64,000 bases of DNA, taken from positions 124,001 to 188,000 of the forward strand of contig NZ_CAJQTX010000005.1 in assembly GCF_907163085.1 (NCBI RefSeq), in the 5' to 3' direction. Under the pieces are notes generated by a model that was given only the letters and a program-made list of their open reading frames with translations, had not been told where the DNA came from and did not search any database. The DNA comes from Candidatus Accumulibacter sp. ACC003 (lineage in GTDB: Bacteria; Pseudomonadota; Gammaproteobacteria; Burkholderiales; Rhodocyclaceae). The translations under genes and the position numbers were made by a program. Each line of letters begins with the position of its first letter. Within the stretch, counting starts at the first letter, position 1. Below are positions 7,855-16,649 of the stretch, one piece after another.

Positions 7855-8760
7855 CTAACGGCGGCGGCGAAGCGAAATGCTGCCAGCGAGCGCCAGCCCC
7901 AGCAGCGCCAGAGTCCCCGGCTCGGGAACCGTAGCGCCCTTCAGGGCGATGCCGTCGTTGATGCATTCCTCGAAGAAGTGCGCCGTGAATTGGCCGACGG
8001 GGAGCGCCGAGAGGTCGAAGGAAAAACCGAAGATTTGCGGGCCAACAGCAGCGAAGTGGGCAAAATCCAGGTCCATGCCGCCCAGCTCGACGGCGTTGAG
8101 CGAGGTAATACCCGACACCAGCGTGCCACTGGCGATATTGGGATACATGCCAGCATTGCCGAAGTAGTTGGTCACATCGGCGGTTGAACTCAAGTCACCC
8201 ATGCTGCCCACAGGCCGCCCGTGGCCCGAGTTGTAGTAAGCCTGCAAGGTCGTGTAGCCGAGATTCTGCGAGGCGAGGTTGAGGACGTTCAGGTTCGTGA
8301 ACAAACCAAGGCTCGTATTGCTGCCGCCGACGTTGCCCAGCGAGTCATTGGTGCTGGCAAAGCGAATGCCGAACACCTTGGCATCGTTGAACTCGGCTTG
8401 CGTATCGAGATTGTGTGTCGAGAAGTTGAGATAGAGGTCACCTGGAGCAATAGCGCCATTCAGGACACCGCCGTTGGCATTTCCGGCCAGCGGCATGCCG
8501 CCACTGATCGCGAAGTAGCCGGTCGAGCCGCTCTGGCGGAAGGCCAGGCCACGTTCTTCGTAAGTCGCCCCGCCGGAGCCATCGTTGGCCGAGTCGATGG
8601 CGTAGTTCCAGCCCTTGTAAAGCGTGCCGGCCTTGGCGTCAGCGACACCGACGGCCAGAGCGACGAGGCCGCCGAGCAAGACAGATGTGAAGCTGTTGCC
8701 GATGCGCGAAAACGTCAGCGAGTTCGACGAAACTGCGGATTTGCGTGTAAAGGTTTTCAT
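7855..8760 (-). CDS. PEP-CTERM sorting domain protein
   Basis: A 301-residue exported protein. The ATG giving MKTFTRKS was chosen because it places a signal peptide directly after it, ending near AKAG around residue 44. The C terminus has VPEPGTLALLGLALAG followed by four arginines, the exosortase-recognised PEP motif, membrane helix and basic tail. The region between is Gly/Ser/Asn-rich with no recognised catalytic domain. Such proteins are sorted by EpsH-type exosortases and are linked to exopolysaccharide in Rhodocyclales-type bacteria; no exosortase gene lies in the window. It converges with the glycosyltransferase-like gene. Confidence 0.9.
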   Translation of the reverse strand: MKTFTRKSAVSSNSLTFSRIGNSFTSVLLGGLVALAVGVADAKAGTLYKGWNYAIDSANDGSGGATYEERGLAFRQSGSTGYFAISGGMPLAGNANGGVLNGAIAPGDLYLNFSTHNLDTQAEFNDAKVFGIRFASTNDSLGNVGGSNTSLGLFTNLNVLNLASQNLGYTTLQAYYNSGHGRPVGSMGDLSSTADVTNYFGNAGMYPNIASGTLVSGITSLNAVELGGMDLDFAHFAAVGPQIFGFSFDLSALPVGQFTAHFFEECINDGIALKGATVPEPGTLALLGLALAGSISLRRRR

Positions 8761-9135
8761 GCTACGATTCCCGTCCCAAGAAGTTGAATGCTTGCCAAGT
8801 CGCGTTTCAGGGGGCACGGGTCAATCTAGGCAATGACTGCAATCATTGCCGCCCCAGCTGACGCGACGTCGATCGCTTCTGAAGCCGAGCCGGGCGGCAA
8901 ATGGCATCTGGAAGCGATGAAGGCGAATCCATACGACTGGCTCGACTTCGGAGCGAAGTGTCTCTCGGCGAGCCGTCAGGTGGGTATGAAATACGTCACG
9001 GGGTCCGCGATCGCTCTGCATACTGGCAAATCGCCGGACCCCGTGCCGTTTCAAGCCGGGAAGAAAATCCGCACGGGCAGCGATCGTGCCCGGCGGTCTG
9101 CGGGGCAAGCACTTCGCGGGCGGTCGACCGCCAGA
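8761..9135. other. Intergenic region with an inverted repeat
   Basis: No gene with family support was found. The region holds an inverted repeat: ACGGGGTCCG at 8998-9007 with its exact complement at 9035-9044, spaced 27 bases. No T-tract follows on either strand. It lies between the start of the PEP-CTERM gene and the 3' end of the PilZ gene. Confidence 0.6.
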
Positions 9136-9498
9136 CTATTCGGAGAGAAGTGCCGAGATCTCGCGCTGCAGCAGGTCGGGACTGCCCAGATTGAGTTCGA
9201 CGAGGCGGCGCAGATGGGTGACGCTATCGACGTCGATGCTTACGCCGACGAGTCCGGCGCGGCGGCCCTCGACGTGTACGACGGTGGTCTGCATGCAAAT
9301 CTCGGTGCCAACCTGGTCGAGGTAGACCCGCAGTTCGGCGGCCGCGCCGCAAGGCAGCAGCGACTCCGCCGACAGCTCGAGGAGTGCGCCGTGCAGGGAA
9401 AGGTCGACCACCCGCAGCGCGAGCGACTCGCTACCAATCAATAGGCGCGCGGGTGAATTAAAACCGATTCGGGAATAGTGGCGTCGTTGCTCGTTCAC
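9136..9498 (-). CDS. PilZ domain protein
   Basis: A 120-residue protein that is essentially one PilZ domain. It has the c-di-GMP binding signature: basic residues RRHYSR near the N terminus (RxxxR) and DLSLHG (D/NxSxxG) around residue 33. PilZ domains bind cyclic di-GMP and pass the signal to motility or polysaccharide machinery. The ATG start places the arginine motif close to the N terminus, as in other single-domain PilZ proteins. It is followed by queE upstream on the same strand with 18 bases between, but a functional tie is not evident. Confidence 0.88.
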   Translation of the reverse strand: MNEQRRHYSRIGFNSPARLLIGSESLALRVVDLSLHGALLELSAESLLPCGAAAELRVYLDQVGTEICMQTTVVHVEGRRAGLVGVSIDVDSVTHLRRLVELNLGSPDLLQREISALLSE

Positions 9499-9516
9499 GT
9501 GGCTTACTCGCAGGGC

Positions 9517-10176
9517 TTATTTGCCTCGCAGCTTACCCCAAAGAACCTTGTGCAGTTGCAATTGAAAGCGCACCGGCAAGCGATCGGCGACGACCCACTC
9601 GGCGAGAGTCGCTGCCGGCAGCTCGCCATCGACGGGCGAAAACAACAGCGGGCACAGCGTCGCCAGCTGCCGATCGTCGATCAGCTGGCGTGCCCACTCG
9701 TAGTCCGCCCGGTCCTTGAGAACAAACTTGAGCTCGTCATTGGCCGTCAGCAGCGCCAGGTTCTGCCATCGATTGCGGCTGCTCTCGCCGGAACCAGGCG
9801 CCTTGAGGTCGACCACCCGCGCCACGCGCGCATCGACCTTGCCGATATCGAGCGCGCCGGAGGTTTCCAGCGACACCGCGTAGCCGGCGTCAGCGAGGGC
9901 GCTCAGCAGTGGCAGGCACGCCGGCTGCGCCAGCGGCTCGCCACCGGTCACACAGACGTGACGGACGCCATGCCCAGCGACCTGGTCGACAATGGCCGCC
10001 AGCGACATCAGCTGCCCCCCGCTGAAGGCGTAGGCCGTATCGCACCAGACACAGCGCAGCGGGCAACCCGTCAGGCGGACGAAAACTGTCGGCAAGCCGA
10101 CGCGAGAGCTTTCACCTTGCAGCGACAGGAAGATCTCGCTGATCTTCAGCGACACTTTGCCGAGCGTTGTTTCCAC
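9517..10176 (-). CDS. queE: 7-carboxy-7-deazaguanine synthase
   Basis: A 219-residue radical SAM enzyme that converts 6-carboxytetrahydropterin to 7-carboxy-7-deazaguanine, a step to queuosine. The Cys motif is CPLRCVWC (Cys38, Cys42, Cys45), the CxxxCxxC form, followed by VTGGEPL, the SAM-binding GGE. The N-terminal EIFLSLQGES is characteristic of QueE. It begins 4 bases after the cpoB stop and closes the tol-pal cluster, an order common in betaproteobacteria. No queC follows in this window. Confidence 0.95.
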   Translation of the reverse strand: METTLGKVSLKISEIFLSLQGESSRVGLPTVFVRLTGCPLRCVWCDTAYAFSGGQLMSLAAIVDQVAGHGVRHVCVTGGEPLAQPACLPLLSALADAGYAVSLETSGALDIGKVDARVARVVDLKAPGSGESSRNRWQNLALLTANDELKFVLKDRADYEWARQLIDDRQLATLCPLLFSPVDGELPAATLAEWVVADRLPVRFQLQLHKVLWGKLRGK

Positions 10177-10180
10177 TCGC

Positions 10181-10984
10181 CTATTTTTTCAGGCGTTGCT
10201 TGGCTGCGGTCGCCGCCGAGCTGTCCGGGTACTTGACCAGCAGCGCTTCCAGCGTCGTCCGTGCGCCTTTGCTGTCACCAAGCTCCTGCTGGCAGGTCGC
10301 GACGTTGAGCAGCGCATCGGGTGCCTTGGCGTGCGCTGGCCACTTGCTGAAAACTACCCGCTGCGCGTCGATCGTCTTCCGGCAGTCACGCAAGGCGTAA
10401 TGGGCGTTACCCAGCCAGTAGTACGCATTCGGCGTCAGCGTGCTGTCCGGATGCGCCTTGGCAAAAGCGTCGAAAGCCGCGGCGGCTTCCTTCAGCTTGT
10501 TGGCCCGGAACAGGTTGAGCGCGGCTTCGTACTCGCGCGCCTCGGCGGCCGGGTCGCTGGCCACTTTTCTCGGAGCTTCACCGCCCGTCGCCGGCTTGCC
10601 GTCGTCGGCCGGTTTGGCTTCAACGGGCGTCGCCGCGACGGGCGTTTCCAGCTTGCGCAGACGGCCGTCGAGGTCGACGTAGAAGTCCTGCTGCCGTTTC
10701 TTGGCCGCCTCGAGCTCGTAGGCCAAGGTCTCGACCTGACCGCGCAGACGAGCCGTTTCGTCGCGCAGCGCCTGAATCTGGTTGGCCAGTTCCATCTGTC
10801 CCCTGGCGGCGGTATCGAGGCGCTCGTTGGCCTTGATCTGCAGGTCGGTGACCTGGCGTCGCGCCTCTTCGTCGTCGAAGAGACCGGCATGCGCGTGCTG
10901 CGCGCCGAAAGCGGCGAGCAGCAGCAGCATTCCGAGAACGCCGGGTCGGCCAGCTGACAAACGATCGGTCTGAGTCACCGACAT
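10181..10984 (-). CDS. cpoB: Cell division coordinator CpoB (YbgF)
   Basis: A 267-residue periplasmic protein. The ATG at 10984, one base after the pal stop, gives a signal peptide ending at AHA before GLFDDEEARR. An N-terminal coiled coil (about residues 45-110: QIKANERLDTAARGQ, LRDETARLRGQV) is followed by an Ala/Pro-rich linker and C-terminal TPR repeats (YYWLGNAHYALRD, ALLNVATCQQELGD). CpoB couples the Tol-Pal machine to peptidoglycan synthesis during division. The frame is open further upstream over pal, but that part does not look like protein of this family. Confidence 0.94.
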   Translation of the reverse strand: MSVTQTDRLSAGRPGVLGMLLLLAAFGAQHAHAGLFDDEEARRQVTDLQIKANERLDTAARGQMELANQIQALRDETARLRGQVETLAYELEAAKKRQQDFYVDLDGRLRKLETPVAATPVEAKPADDGKPATGGEAPRKVASDPAAEAREYEAALNLFRANKLKEAAAAFDAFAKAHPDSTLTPNAYYWLGNAHYALRDCRKTIDAQRVVFSKWPAHAKAPDALLNVATCQQELGDSKGARTTLEALLVKYPDSSAATAAKQRLKK

Positions 10985-10985
10985 C

Positions 10986-11510
10986 CTAGAACTCGCCGTT
11001 ATAGAGCATGTCGGCACGGCGGTTGGCCGCCCACGCGTCGTCGTTATGACCTTCATTCTTCGGCTTCTCCTCGCCCAGGCTGACGGCCTCGAGCTGGTCT
11101 TCACGGGCACCGAGCAAAGCCAACATGTTCTTGACCGCGTCAGCACGCTTCTGGCCGAGCGCCAGGTTGTATTCACGGCTACCACGTTCGTCGGTATTGC
11201 CCTGGATCAGCATCTTGAATTGCCGGTTGCCGGTGAGGAACTTGGCGTGCGAGGCAACCAGATCCTTGTACTCGGCCTTCACTTCATAGTTGTCGTAGTC
11301 GAAGTAGACGCTACGCTTCGAGAGGATGTTGTTCGGATCGGTGAGCACCGCCGGCAAGTTATGGCTGTCGACACCTTGCGCGGTGACCGTGGCCACGCCC
11401 GGGCCGCCGCGCGTCTCGACCGGTGCGCCGGCAGATGCATCCTTGTCGGGGGTCGAGCTGCAGGCGGCGAGCAGAAGGAGTAATGCCGCCGGAATAACGA
11501 ATTGTTTCAT
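10986..11510 (-). CDS. pal: Peptidoglycan-associated lipoprotein Pal
   Basis: A 174-residue outer-membrane lipoprotein. The start at 11510 gives MKQFVIPAAL and the lipobox LAAC with lipidated Cys17. The C-terminal OmpA-like domain includes VYFDYDNYEVK and NTDERGSREYNLALGQKRA, the diaminopimelate-binding NxxDxRG type region. Pal anchors the outer membrane to peptidoglycan and binds TolB. It lies 43 bases after tolB and just before cpoB. Confidence 0.97.
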   Translation of the reverse strand: MKQFVIPAALLLLLAACSSTPDKDASAGAPVETRGGPGVATVTAQGVDSHNLPAVLTDPNNILSKRSVYFDYDNYEVKAEYKDLVASHAKFLTGNRQFKMLIQGNTDERGSREYNLALGQKRADAVKNMLALLGAREDQLEAVSLGEEKPKNEGHNDDAWAANRRADMLYNGEF

Positions 11511-11553
11511 GATCAAAATTCTCCTGCTTAAAATGGGCAATAAGAGCACAGCA

Positions 11554-12843
11554 CTATTTGTTGAAGGGTCCCCACGCCGGCTCACGGACGTCACCCGCCG
11601 TGACCGATAGGCGTTGCTTGATACGGCCGTCAAGCGAAACGGCCGAGAGCACGCCGCGCCCACCTGCTTCGGTGGCAATCAGAATCATCCGGCCATTCGG
11701 GGCAAAAGTGGGTGATTCATCCTTTTGCGAATCGGTAACGACCTGTACCTGCCGGCTCGCCAGATCCATCACGCTCAAACGAAAACCGCCATCGCGCCGA
11801 CTGATGAAGGCCATCGTCTTGCCATCGGGCGAAAGGCGCGGCGTCACATTGTAGCTGCCTTCGAAGCTCACTCGCTGTGGATCGCCACCGCCGACGCCAA
11901 CGCGATAGATTTGCGGGCTGCCGCCACGGTCAGACGTGAAGTATATCCATTGCCCGTCCGGCGAGTATTGCGGCTCGGTGTTGATCGCGTTGGCGGTGGT
12001 CAGGCGCTGCGCTCCCGAGCCATCGGCGCTGACCGTGAAGATTTGCGAGCCGCCGTCCTTGCTCAGCACCACCGCCAGGCGGCTCCCATCAGGCGACCAG
12101 GTCGGCGCCGAATTCGAACCCTTGAAGTTGGCGACGACGATCCGCTTCCCGGAAGCCAGCGAGTGCACGTAAATCACCGGCTTCTTGTTCTCGAAGGAGA
12201 CGTAAGCCAGACGACTGCCATCGGGCGACCACGACGGCGAGATGATCGGTTCCTTGGAAATCAACGCCGCCTGCGCGTTCTGGCCGTCGGCGTCGGCGAT
12301 GTGCAACTCGTAGCGCGCCGCGTTCACCCGCACCACGTAGGCGATACGCGTCGAGAAGACGCCGGGCTCGCCGGTGAGCTTTTCGTAGATCACGTCGGCG
12401 ATGCGATGGCCGGCCGCACGCAGCATGGTCCTCGAGGTCACGAAAGCCGAGCCGCCAAGAACGCTCTGTTTATTGACGTCGTAAAGACGGAAGCGTGCTT
12501 CCTGCCGACCATCGGCGCTGCCACCGATACTGCCGGCGGCCAAGGCGTCGGCGCCGCGGCTCTTCCAGTCTTCAAACGGCGGCGTGGTCGTTTCGGTCAT
12601 CGCCAGGCCACCGCCGTCCACCATCTTGAACAGGCCGCTGCGTTCAAGATCGGCGCGCACCACCGAGGTCACGATACGCGCCGCCGCCGGATCACCACCG
12701 AAGTCGGCAATTGCCACCGGAATACGGTTGGCACCGGCACCGGTGATTTCGATAGTCAGTTCGGCGTGCGCCGAGGCCTGCAGCAAGGCCAGCACGACAG
12801 CCAGCAGGCCGACACGACGGAGTTCAATCAGCATTCGTAACAT
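11554..12843 (-). CDS. tolB: Tol-Pal system protein TolB
   Basis: A 429-residue periplasmic protein. The signal peptide ends at ASAHA (about residue 27). The N-terminal domain (ITGAGANRIPVAIADF) is followed by a six-bladed beta-propeller with repeated SPDGSRLAYVS-type units (for example WSPDGSRLAVV and YSPDGQWIYFTSD). TolB interacts with Pal and TolA. A second in-frame ATG three codons in is also possible. A -10-like TATAAT upstream suggests tolB-pal-cpoB-queE can be transcribed apart from tolQRA. Confidence 0.97.
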   Translation of the reverse strand: MLRMLIELRRVGLLAVVLALLQASAHAELTIEITGAGANRIPVAIADFGGDPAAARIVTSVVRADLERSGLFKMVDGGGLAMTETTTPPFEDWKSRGADALAAGSIGGSADGRQEARFRLYDVNKQSVLGGSAFVTSRTMLRAAGHRIADVIYEKLTGEPGVFSTRIAYVVRVNAARYELHIADADGQNAQAALISKEPIISPSWSPDGSRLAYVSFENKKPVIYVHSLASGKRIVVANFKGSNSAPTWSPDGSRLAVVLSKDGGSQIFTVSADGSGAQRLTTANAINTEPQYSPDGQWIYFTSDRGGSPQIYRVGVGGGDPQRVSFEGSYNVTPRLSPDGKTMAFISRRDGGFRLSVMDLASRQVQVVTDSQKDESPTFAPNGRMILIATEAGGRGVLSAVSLDGRIKQRLSVTAGDVREPAWGPFNK

Positions 12844-12869
12844 GGCGGGTGTCCCGGACAGAATGCGCG

Positions 12870-12875
12870 ATTATA
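12870..12875 (-). promoter_or_regulatory. Candidate -10 element (TATAAT) upstream of tolB
   Basis: Minus strand TATAAT, 27 bases before the tolB start. No good -35 hexamer is seen at 16-18 bases spacing, so the assignment rests on the -10 alone. An internal promoter before tolB is known in the E. coli tol cluster. Confidence 0.45.
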
Positions 12876-13014
12876 TCGTCATTGCATGCATTTGATTTGT
12901 AACGAAACGTGATCTTGCGATGACTAGGCGAGGCGGCTCGACAGCGCGCCCGCCAGGAGCACGGCAGCTAGCCGCGCGGCAGCGCACGCCGGCCGTCGCC
13001 GACGTCTGCCGGGT

Positions 13015-13923
13015 TCAACGGTAGCGAACATCTCTCGAACGCATGTAAGCGGTGAAAAAACCGGCGTCGATGGCTTGCAGGCGCGCCCGTAACGCCACCA
13101 GCTTGGCGCTGTGGCCGCCTTTCTCGAGATCGAGAATCCGCGCCAGCAGCCGGTAAGCGTGCAGCGCCGGGATGCTCTCGGTCGCTGCGCCCTCCGCCTG
13201 CTGCGCAAGGGCGTCGGCCAGATCGACGTCGACGGCCGCCGCGCTGGCTGGCTGGTGAAGGAGGTGCCAGACGGGAAACCAGCTGGCGTCGAGGTCCTCA
13301 ACGTCGGCTTCAAAGGCGACCCACTCCTTGGCGAGTTGCCGATCGTCGAGCTCGGCCAGCAGATCGGCGAAAGCGTCGGGAGCGTGCCAGGCGAGCACGA
13401 AGATTTTCGACAGCGCCGCTCGCCGGCCGGCACGGCGATAGCGGGTGATCGCCTGCCAGCGAAGCACCGCGCGATGCGTCGGCTGGCCGACGACGCCGCT
13501 CGCCGCTTCCTCGGCGGCCTCGTAGGCTTCGGCGCGCAGAAAAAGCTCGGCGGCGTGGAGCTGTGGTCGTTCGGGGTCGAAGGGTGCGCTGGCGGCGCGC
13601 GCCAGACGCAACCAGAAGAAGGTGAGGAAACCCTTGCCGGCATCACCCAGCACCCTGGCGCAGGGAACGACCCGGTCGCTGAACACTTCGACGACGACTT
13701 CGACGGCATCGGGGTCGAGCGCCGCAAAATCGGCACTCTGAAAGAGGCTCAGGAAATCGTGAAGTTTGTCGAGACACGGTAAGTCCGAGCGCTCGGGTGC
13801 GGCCGCACGCAAACAATCAATAGCGCGCGCCGCCCGCTCGCTGTCGAGCGCCGATAGCGCGGCGATCGCCTCGTTGGCCAGCGTAACCTCGTGCGAATCG
13901 AGGAAGATATCGAGCTGATGCAC
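13015..13923 (-). CDS. Unrecognised protein encoded between tolA and tolB
   Basis: A 302-residue protein I do not recognise. It starts at a GTG (HQLDIFLDS follows); no ATG is available near the N terminus. It is Ala/Leu/Asp-rich and looks almost fully helical, with pieces that could be TPR or HEAT-like helical hairpins (AAELFLRAEAYEAAEEAA, IPALHAYRLLARILDL). No signal peptide, membrane segment or metal motif is visible, so it is probably cytoplasmic. It lies 42 bases after tolA and 171 bases before tolB, in the same direction, so it is probably part of the tolQRA transcript. Codon use looks like its neighbours, so it does not look recently acquired. The link to Tol function is positional only. 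Confidence 0.65.
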   Translation of the reverse strand: MHQLDIFLDSHEVTLANEAIAALSALDSERAARAIDCLRAAAPERSDLPCLDKLHDFLSLFQSADFAALDPDAVEVVVEVFSDRVVPCARVLGDAGKGFLTFFWLRLARAASAPFDPERPQLHAAELFLRAEAYEAAEEAASGVVGQPTHRAVLRWQAITRYRRAGRRAALSKIFVLAWHAPDAFADLLAELDDRQLAKEWVAFEADVEDLDASWFPVWHLLHQPASAAAVDVDLADALAQQAEGAATESIPALHAYRLLARILDLEKGGHSAKLVALRARLQAIDAGFFTAYMRSRDVRYR

Positions 13924-13965
13924 CTTGTTGATCGGCGTTAGTGGTCGTGCGCCTGCCGGCCGCGA

Positions 13966-15036
13966 CTATTCCTCGCGGGGGCGGTAGGGAATTTTCAGAA
14001 CACGCTCGAAGAGTTGCGGCTGTGCAGGCTTGGGCAAGGGCGAGGACTTGCGGATCGCCCGCTCGACGGCAGCGTCCAGCGCCTGGTTGCCGCTCGACCG
14101 ACGGATCTTGACGTCAAGCACATCGCCGCTCGGTAGCTGCGTCACTTCGAAAACCGCCTCGGGATTACCCTGGATGCCCGGTGGCAAAGCGATGTTGCCG
14201 CGAATCTTGATACGGACCTTGTCGATATACTCGGCCTGGCCGCGCGCGATCTCGGCTGCTGCCTGCTCGGCCTGCAGCTGCTTGATCTGGCGCGCCTCGG
14301 CGTCGGCGCGCGCGCGCTGATCGCGAAGCGCTTTCTCGGCCGCTTTCTCTGCCGCTCTCTCCTTCGCTTCCTGCGCCGCCTTCTGCTGCTGCAGTTGCTT
14401 CTGTTCGCGCTTCAGTTCTTCGTCGAAATTTGGCCGAGGTTCCGGTTTCGGCTCTTCCTTCTTGGGCGGTTCCTTGGGCTTGGGCTCGTCCTTTTTCGGT
14501 GGCTCTTTCGGTTTTGGTTCTTCTTTCTTTGGTGGCTCTTTCGGCTTGGGTTCTTCCTTCTTCGGTGGCTCCTTGGGCTTGAGCTCTTCTTTTTTGGACG
14601 GCTCCTTGGGCTTCGGCTCTTCTTTCTTCGGCGCTTCCTTGATCTTCTTGTCTTCTTTCAGCGGGATATCCGGCTTGACCACGGGCTTTGGCTTTAGCTC
14701 GGGTTTTGGCTCGGGCTTGACGATCGGCTTGGGCTCGGGTGCTGGCTTCGGTTCCGGCTTCGGTTCAGGTTTGGGCTCCGGCTTCGGCTCAGGTTTGGGT
14801 TCGGGCCGCGCTTCGGGCTTGGCCGGCGCCGGCTCGGGTCGGCTGGCGGCCAGCGGCGCGGGCGCGCTGCGCCAGACTTCGACCTCGACGGACTTCGGTG
14901 CCTTGCTCTTCCATTGCACGCCGAAGAACAGCGCAGCGATGAGCAGCAAATGCACCATCGCCGACAAGACCAGCGATGGCCATTTGGCCGGATCTTCTGC
15001 TGGCAGCGGCCGCGTTACGGTGTCGTCGGATTCCAC
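13966..15036 (-). CDS. tolA: Tol-Pal inner-membrane protein TolA
   Basis: A 356-residue protein with the three-part TolA plan. One N-terminal membrane helix ([19 protein letters not shown], about residues 21-39) is followed by a long Pro/Lys/Glu-rich then Ala/Gln-rich helical domain, and a TonB/TolA C-terminal domain ending in [13 protein letters not shown]. The start is a GTG 11 bases after the tolR stop. The middle region has EPKP dipeptide-type repeats and at least five 11-residue [11 protein letters not shown] units. TolA spans the periplasm and links TolQR energy to Pal-TolB. Confidence 0.94.
   Translation of the reverse strand: MESDDTVTRPLPAEDPAKWPSLVLSAMVHLLLIAALFFGVQWKSKAPKSVEVEVWRSAPAPLAASRPEPAPAKPEARPEPKPEPKPEPKPEPKPEPKPAPEPKPIVKPEPKPELKPKPVVKPDIPLKEDKKIKEAPKKEEPKPKEPSKKEELKPKEPPKKEEPKPKEPPKKEEPKPKEPPKKDEPKPKEPPKKEEPKPEPRPNFDEELKREQKQLQQQKAAQEAKERAAEKAAEKALRDQRARADAEARQIKQLQAEQAAAEIARGQAEYIDKVRIKIRGNIALPPGIQGNPEAVFEVTQLPSGDVLDVKIRRSSGNQALDAAVERAIRKSSPLPKPAQPQLFERVLKIPYRPREE
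14430..14640 (-). repeat. 33-bp tandem repeats coding [11 protein letters not shown] in tolA
   Basis: About six diverged 33-base units in frame; the peptide units vary at one or two residues (KKEEP, KKEEL, KKDEP). The boundaries are approximate. A further EPKP repeat lies upstream in the gene at roughly 14700-14810. Confidence 0.8.
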
Positions 15037-15047
15037 AGATCAGAAAC

Positions 15048-15452
<405 letters not shown>

Positions 15453-15456
15453 GGCC

Positions 15457-16134
15457 TTACCTCACCTGCCGTTGCAGGATGTTCGAGAACTCTTCCATGA
15501 AAGACTCGAAGCGCGACGACAGGCGGTCGATTTCGTGCGCGAAGCGGTTGTAGGCGACGACCGCCGGAATCGCCGCGAAGAGGCCGATGGCGGTCGCCAC
15601 CAGCGCTTCGGCGATCCCTGGCGCGACCGCCGAGAGCGTCGCCTGGCCGACGTTGGCAAGGCCGCGGAACGAATGCATGATTCCCCAGACGGTGCCAAAG
15701 AGGCCGACGTAAGGACTCACCGAGCCGACCGAAGCGAGAAAGGCGAGGTGCGAGTCGAGGCTGTCCATTTCGCGCTGGTAAGTGGCGCGCATGGCGCGTC
15801 GCGAACCGTCGATGACGTCCTTGGCGTCGAGGTTCTTCTGGCTGCGCAGCTTGGCGAATTCGCGAAAGCCGGCCTCGAAGATGCGCTCCATGCTGCCGGT
15901 ACCGTGCCGATTGTTCATCGCGCTCTGATGCAGGCTGTTGAGATCGCCACCGCTCCAGAAGTCACGCTCGAACTGCTCGGTCTGACGGTGTGCCGCCTTG
16001 ACCGTGAACCACTTGCGGAAAATGTAGTACCAGGACATGAACGAGACGCCGGCCAGCAACAGCATGACCGCCTGCACGACGGCGCTGGCATTGAGGATCA
16101 GGTGCAGGATCGAGAGGTCTTGCGAGACGTTCAT
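15457..16134 (-). CDS. tolQ: TolQ, proton-channel component of Tol-Pal
   Basis: A 225-residue ExbB/TolQ family membrane protein. The start at 16134 overlaps the ybgC stop (ATGA) and gives [14 protein letters not shown], the usual N terminus. Three membrane helices are seen: near residues 15-37 ([21 protein letters not shown]), around 135-155 ([16 protein letters not shown]) and around 168-192 ([23 protein letters not shown]). The frame is open upstream but that part is antisense-like to ybgC. Confidence 0.97.
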   Translation of the reverse strand: MNVSQDLSILHLILNASAVVQAVMLLLAGVSFMSWYYIFRKWFTVKAAHRQTEQFERDFWSGGDLNSLHQSAMNNRHGTGSMERIFEAGFREFAKLRSQKNLDAKDVIDGSRRAMRATYQREMDSLDSHLAFLASVGSVSPYVGLFGTVWGIMHSFRGLANVGQATLSAVAPGIAEALVATAIGLFAAIPAVVAYNRFAHEIDRLSSRFESFMEEFSNILQRQVR

Positions 16135-16574
16135 TGCAGTGCTTCCAGTTGGGACCGCAGAAATGCGGGAATCGAAGTCGGCTGCATTCGCGCCGCGTTC
16201 ACACAAACGATGTGCGTCGTGGCGCTGAGCAGCTCCAGCCAGCCGCCGTCGACGTGGTCGTCGGCGCGCAGGATGCTCTGGCGAAAGAATATCTGTGCGC
16301 GGCTGATCTTTGCCACTTCCAGGCTGACCAGCAACTCGTCGTCGAGCCGCGCCGGCTTCAGGAAGTCGACCTGGACGCTGCGCACGACGAAGGCAATGCC
16401 GGGGTCGCGAAGCAGCTCGGCCTGTTGCTGACCGGCGGCGCGCAGCCATTCGCTGCGGCAGCGTTCGAGGAACTTGAGATAATTGGCGTAATAGACGACC
16501 CCGCCAGCGTCGGTGTCTTCGTAGTAGATACGAACGGGAATCGAGAAAGCGCTGAGGGTGGACGGAGATTTCAT
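16131..16574 (-). CDS. ybgC: Acyl-CoA thioesterase YbgC (Tol-Pal associated)
   Basis: A 147-residue hotdog-fold thioesterase. The motif YYEDTDAGGVVYYANY near residues 17-32 holds the catalytic aspartate. The start at 16574 (MKSPSTL) puts this motif at the usual distance; a longer form from 16607 is possible. YbgC is the first gene of the tol-pal operon in most proteobacteria and acts on acyl-CoA linked to phospholipid metabolism. Its stop overlaps the tolQ start. Confidence 0.95.
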   Translation of the reverse strand: MKSPSTLSAFSIPVRIYYEDTDAGGVVYYANYLKFLERCRSEWLRAAGQQQAELLRDPGIAFVVRSVQVDFLKPARLDDELLVSLEVAKISRAQIFFRQSILRADDHVDGGWLELLSATTHIVCVNAARMQPTSIPAFLRSQLEALQ

Positions 16575-16649
16575 AGTGAGATCAGATTCTAACGCAGCAT
16601 TCTTCACGCAAACAGTAAGCTTTTGTGACCAGTTCTTCGGGGCTGCGGC

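Noticed and set aside
8761-8830. Sigma-54-like TTGGCA sequence before the PEP-CTERM gene
   Set aside because: The -12 GC element is missing at the required spacing.
8833-9444. Possible plus-strand gene of about 203 codons
   Set aside because: Overlaps the PilZ gene in antisense and has no ribosome site or recognised domain.
14430-14810. Repeats in tolA considered as a CRISPR or DNA repeat array
   Set aside because: They are in-frame protein repeats without unique spacers.
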